Source of the DNA: an uncultured Synergistia bacterium
GTDB taxonomy: Bacteria > Eremiobacterota > SpSt-956 > JAKJGF01
Direction of reading: 5' to 3'
Length of the DNA stretch: 7,244 nucleotides
Assembly (NCBI GenBank): GCA_937888925.1
Contig: CALARM010000992.1
Location: forward strand, 1-7,244
In this document: positions 5,673-7,244 of the stretch, piece after piece
How the letters are laid out: the number at the start of each line of letters is the position of its first letter
Numbering within the stretch: the stretch's first letter is position 1
The notes under the pieces: model-generated
What the model was told of the DNA's origin: nothing
Seen by the model: only the letters and a program-made list of their open reading frames with translations
Database searches by the model: none
Made by a program: the position numbers and the translations under genes

Positions 5673-6203
5673 TTAATCATACCAGAGTTGCCACGGAGCT
5701 TCTTTGTGTATATAGGTATTAACACCAAATCCAAAGGACTCCGGAGCATATAATTTCCATACATCCTTTTCATCTCTGCTGAGATAGATGTAGAATGTAC
5801 GGGGCCCATCCTGATAAGGAGCCCAGTTATCAAAATCAAAATCTCCTGTTACTTCATAACATTCAATCCTCTGATCCGGATCACAGAAATTATCCAGTCT
5901 TATTATAGTCAAAAGCTTTACACTTTTCAAATAGAAATCCGATTTACCATACTCTGTCCAGCCTACAAGAGAAACATGTCTGCCACTGGGAAGAGTCAAA
6001 TCCTTACAATCCTTAACCATAAGATCCTTAATGGCACAGCAGTCTTTGTCACACTGGGCAGCAAAGAACTGTTCTATGACCTGTTCCGGTCTCGCAGGAG
6101 ACCATCTGTAGGAAGGAGTAACCTGAGTAGCCATAACAGGGACTAATGACATAAATAAAACAAAAAATGCAACAGTGAAAATCATTATCTCTTTATTTTT
6201 CAT
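5673..6203 (-). CDS. Small exported protein with six cysteines, unknown function
   Basis: A 176-residue protein. ATG 6203 is chosen over the upstream in-frame ATG at 6239 because AAGGAGGTGA lies 7 nt before it and a textbook Sec signal peptide starts there: KNK, a hydrophobic core at 6-21, and V-M-A before likely cleavage after residue 25. No lipobox Cys, so the mature protein should be soluble in the periplasm or outside. The mature chain holds six cysteines (51, 55, 56, 66, 107, 115), which could pair as disulfides. PEQVIEQFFAAQ at about 39-50 followed by a mixed strand pattern and paired aromatics (FDFDNWAPY, RTFYIYL, VWKLY) resembles small NTF2-like or DUF-type folds, but I cannot assign a family. 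The downstream hairpin suggests a separate transcript. Confidence 0.82.
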   Translation of the reverse strand: MKNKEIMIFTVAFFVLFMSLVPVMATQVTPSYRWSPARPEQVIEQFFAAQCDKDCCAIKDLMVKDCKDLTLPSGRHVSLVGWTEYGKSDFYLKSVKLLTIIRLDNFCDPDQRIECYEVTGDFDFDNWAPYQDGPRTFYIYLSRDEKDVWKLYAPESFGFGVNTYIHKEAPWQLWYD

Positions 6204-6210
6204 CTGATTC

Positions 6211-6220
6211 TCACCTCCTT
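6211..6220 (-). promoter_or_regulatory. Strong ribosome binding site deciding the 6203 start
   Basis: The minus strand reads AAGGAGGTGA, a near-complete anti-16S match, then a 7-nt spacer and ATG 6203. It lies inside the reading frame of the longer ORF starting at 6239 and so argues for the shorter, signal-peptide-bearing protein. Confidence 0.88.
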
Positions 6221-6353
6221 CCGTGATAAAATTTTTCAACTTTCATTAATTTAATTTTAATTTAAAGATTATTCTCCATGTAATTCTACTGTTCCTTCAA
6301 AATGAAAAAAAAAATAGTGAAAGATATTTATAGTTTCTTGTATTTAAAGCAGG

Positions 6354-6383
6354 ATTTTTTCAAAAAATATATAAAATTATAAT
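6354..6383 (+). promoter_or_regulatory. Possible OYE promoter with overlapping palindrome
   Basis: TATAAT at 6378-6383 is a perfect -10 hexamer on the + strand in the divergent gap before the OYE gene. No good -35 is present at the right distance; instead ATTTTTTCAAAAAAT (6354-6368), a perfect 15-bp palindrome, covers that region. In such AT-rich DNA both could be chance. The rest of 6221-6394 is AT-rich, with an A-run at 6305-6314 and no gene. Confidence 0.32.
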
Positions 6384-6394
6384 TAATGTAATAG

Positions 6395-6419
6395 ATTCGT
6401 AACGGGTAACCAGTCACGA
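6395..6419 (+). repeat. Heptamer array f, upstream of the OYE gene
   Basis: GTAACGG (6399), GTAACCA (6406) and GTCACGA (6413) in 7-bp register. It begins ATTCGTAA and ends TCACGA, so it shows a CGT-type boundary on the left and an ACGA boundary on the right, unlike the unidirectional arrays a-d. The TCACGA end is 5 nt from an in-frame ATG (6425) of the OYE gene. Confidence 0.65.
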
Positions 6420-6442
6420 AAACAATGGAAGGGGTGCTGAAT

Positions 6443-7244
6443 TTGAATAATTTTACCTGTCTTTTTCAACCTTTAGAAGTAGGTGGATACTGCCTGAAAA
6501 ATAGAATAACCATGGCTCCTATGTTAATGGGTTACGGCCATATAGATGGCACTGTAACAGAACAGTGTGTTGATTACTATGCAAGAAGGGCAAGAGGCGG
6601 AGCATCTATGGTAGTAGTTGAAGCTACACTGGTTAATTTAAAAGGAAGAACCAATCTGTCACAGCTCAGAATAGATAATAACAGTTTTCTTCCCGGTTTA
6701 AGTAAACTCGCCAGGGCTATAAAAGATAACGGAGCTGTAGCAGTAATTCAGCTTCAGCACAGCGGAAGAGTGGCGAGTGTTGATGAACCGATATCTGCAT
6801 CGGAACTTTCTGTTGAAAGTACATCCGGTATAAATATCAGACCAAGAGCGATGTTGAAAATGGAAATAAATAATACAATAAGTTCCTTCAGTCAGGCAGC
6901 TCTCAGGGCAAAGACTGCAGGATTTGATATGATAGAACTCCACGGAGCTTTCGGTCATCTCCTTGCACAGTTCCTTTCTTCCAAAACCAATAGAAGAGAT
7001 GACGAATACGGAGGAAGTCTGGAAAACAGAATGAGATTCCCCCTTGAAGTAGTAGAAAATATAAAAGCAGTTACAGGGAAAAACTATCCGGTAGGTTATC
7101 AATTCCTTGCAGATGAACTTATGCCTGACGGTTTTAAACTTGAAGAAGCCAGAATATTTGCAAAACATCTTGTTAAAGCCGGTATAGCTTATCTGACTGT
7201 AACAGCAGGAAACTTCGAATCATGTATGGCAGGTGACGGACTTT
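6443..7244 (+). CDS. Old Yellow Enzyme-family NADH:flavin oxidoreductase, 3'-partial
   Basis: The first 267 residues of an FMN-dependent TIM-barrel oxidoreductase; it runs off the right edge. LKNRITMAPM is the usual N-terminal strand, QLQHSGR (103-109) and RPRAMLKMEI lead to AGFDMIELHGAFGHLLAQFLSSKTNR and DDEYGGSLENRMRFPLEVV, all family hallmarks. Members reduce activated C=C bonds, including 2,4-dienoyl-CoA and bile-acid-type substrates. The substrate-anchoring pair is unusual: H167 is kept, but position 170 is Phe (normally Asn or His) and 172 is His (normally the Tyr proton donor). Start: TTG 6443 gives LNNFTCLFQPLEVG, the usual family N-terminus, with GGAAGGGG (6427-6434) upstream; ATG 6425 and GTG 6434 are in frame, and ATG 6425 lies just after array f. 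The C-terminal Fe-S and FAD domains of larger homologues, if present, are outside. Confidence 0.92.
   Translation, partial: MNNFTCLFQPLEVGGYCLKNRITMAPMLMGYGHIDGTVTEQCVDYYARRARGGASMVVVEATLVNLKGRTNLSQLRIDNNSFLPGLSKLARAIKDNGAVAVIQLQHSGRVASVDEPISASELSVESTSGINIRPRAMLKMEINNTISSFSQAALRAKTAGFDMIELHGAFGHLLAQFLSSKTNRRDDEYGGSLENRMRFPLEVVENIKAVTGKNYPVGYQFLADELMPDGFKLEEARIFAKHLVKAGIAYLTVTAGNFESCMAGDGL

Noticed and set aside
5588..5839. Minus-strand ORF of 83 codons overlapping the end of the exported-protein gene
   Set aside because: It is out of frame with a well-supported gene and runs through the terminator-like hairpin.
6204..6239. Longer start (MKNFITEGGENQ) for the exported protein
   Set aside because: Those codons contain the AAGGAGGTGA ribosome site and would put a charged tail before an otherwise standard signal peptide.
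6698..7168. Minus-strand 156-codon ORF
   Set aside because: It lies antisense to the clearly conserved OYE coding sequence and shows no domain.

Overview
The window is AT-rich bacterial DNA with strong Shine-Dalgarno sites at some genes (AAGGAGGTGA at the exported protein) and a Sec-type signal peptide. The gene content (a long TPR protein, a zinc-ribbon/HEAT protein, a tandem B-box zinc-finger protein, a synthetase-only RelA/SpoT protein, a stand-alone Smr domain) is typical of repeat-protein-rich, poorly characterised bacterial lineages. No gene fixes the phylum, so I do not name one.

Layout, left to right. A TPR protein runs in from the left edge on the + strand and ends at 1303. It converges on a minus-strand pair: a small Cys4 zinc-finger protein (1409-1834) downstream of a RelA/SpoT-type (p)ppGpp synthetase-like gene (1915-2823). 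A 490-bp intergenic region (2824-3313) follows. It is crowded with repeats and carries a good sigma70-type promoter for the + strand smr gene (3314-3619). The smr gene converges, with only 9 bp between stop codons, on a minus-strand run: an acidic zinc-ribbon/HEAT protein (3629-4933), a double B-box protein (5068-5517) and a small exported cysteine-containing protein (5673-6203). A divergent intergenic region then leads to the 5' part of an Old Yellow Enzyme-family oxidoreductase (6443 to the right edge).

The genes do not form one recognisable pathway. The most distinctive signal is between them. A family of short 7-bp-period arrays, consensus SCGTYAC ending in TCACGA, recurs in most intergenic spaces (1368-1383, 1859-1894, 2829-2863, 3141-3164, 3277-3305, 5043-5062, 6395-6419, and a doubtful one at 3626-3640). 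All are GC-rich against an AT-rich background. At four genes (zinc finger, RelA/SpoT, smr, OYE) the TYACGA end points at the start codon and stops only 5-9 nt from a candidate start. Two arrays form a near-perfect 23-bp inverted pair around the smr promoter. A second, unrelated repeat is a 143-bp element with 34-bp imperfect inverted ends built around GCCTGRCAGGC (2937-3079), with a degenerate partial copy at 1321-1350. Together these suggest a genome colonised by small non-coding repeats, some of which have become parts of 5' leaders. That functional reading is inference; the repeats themselves are directly visible.
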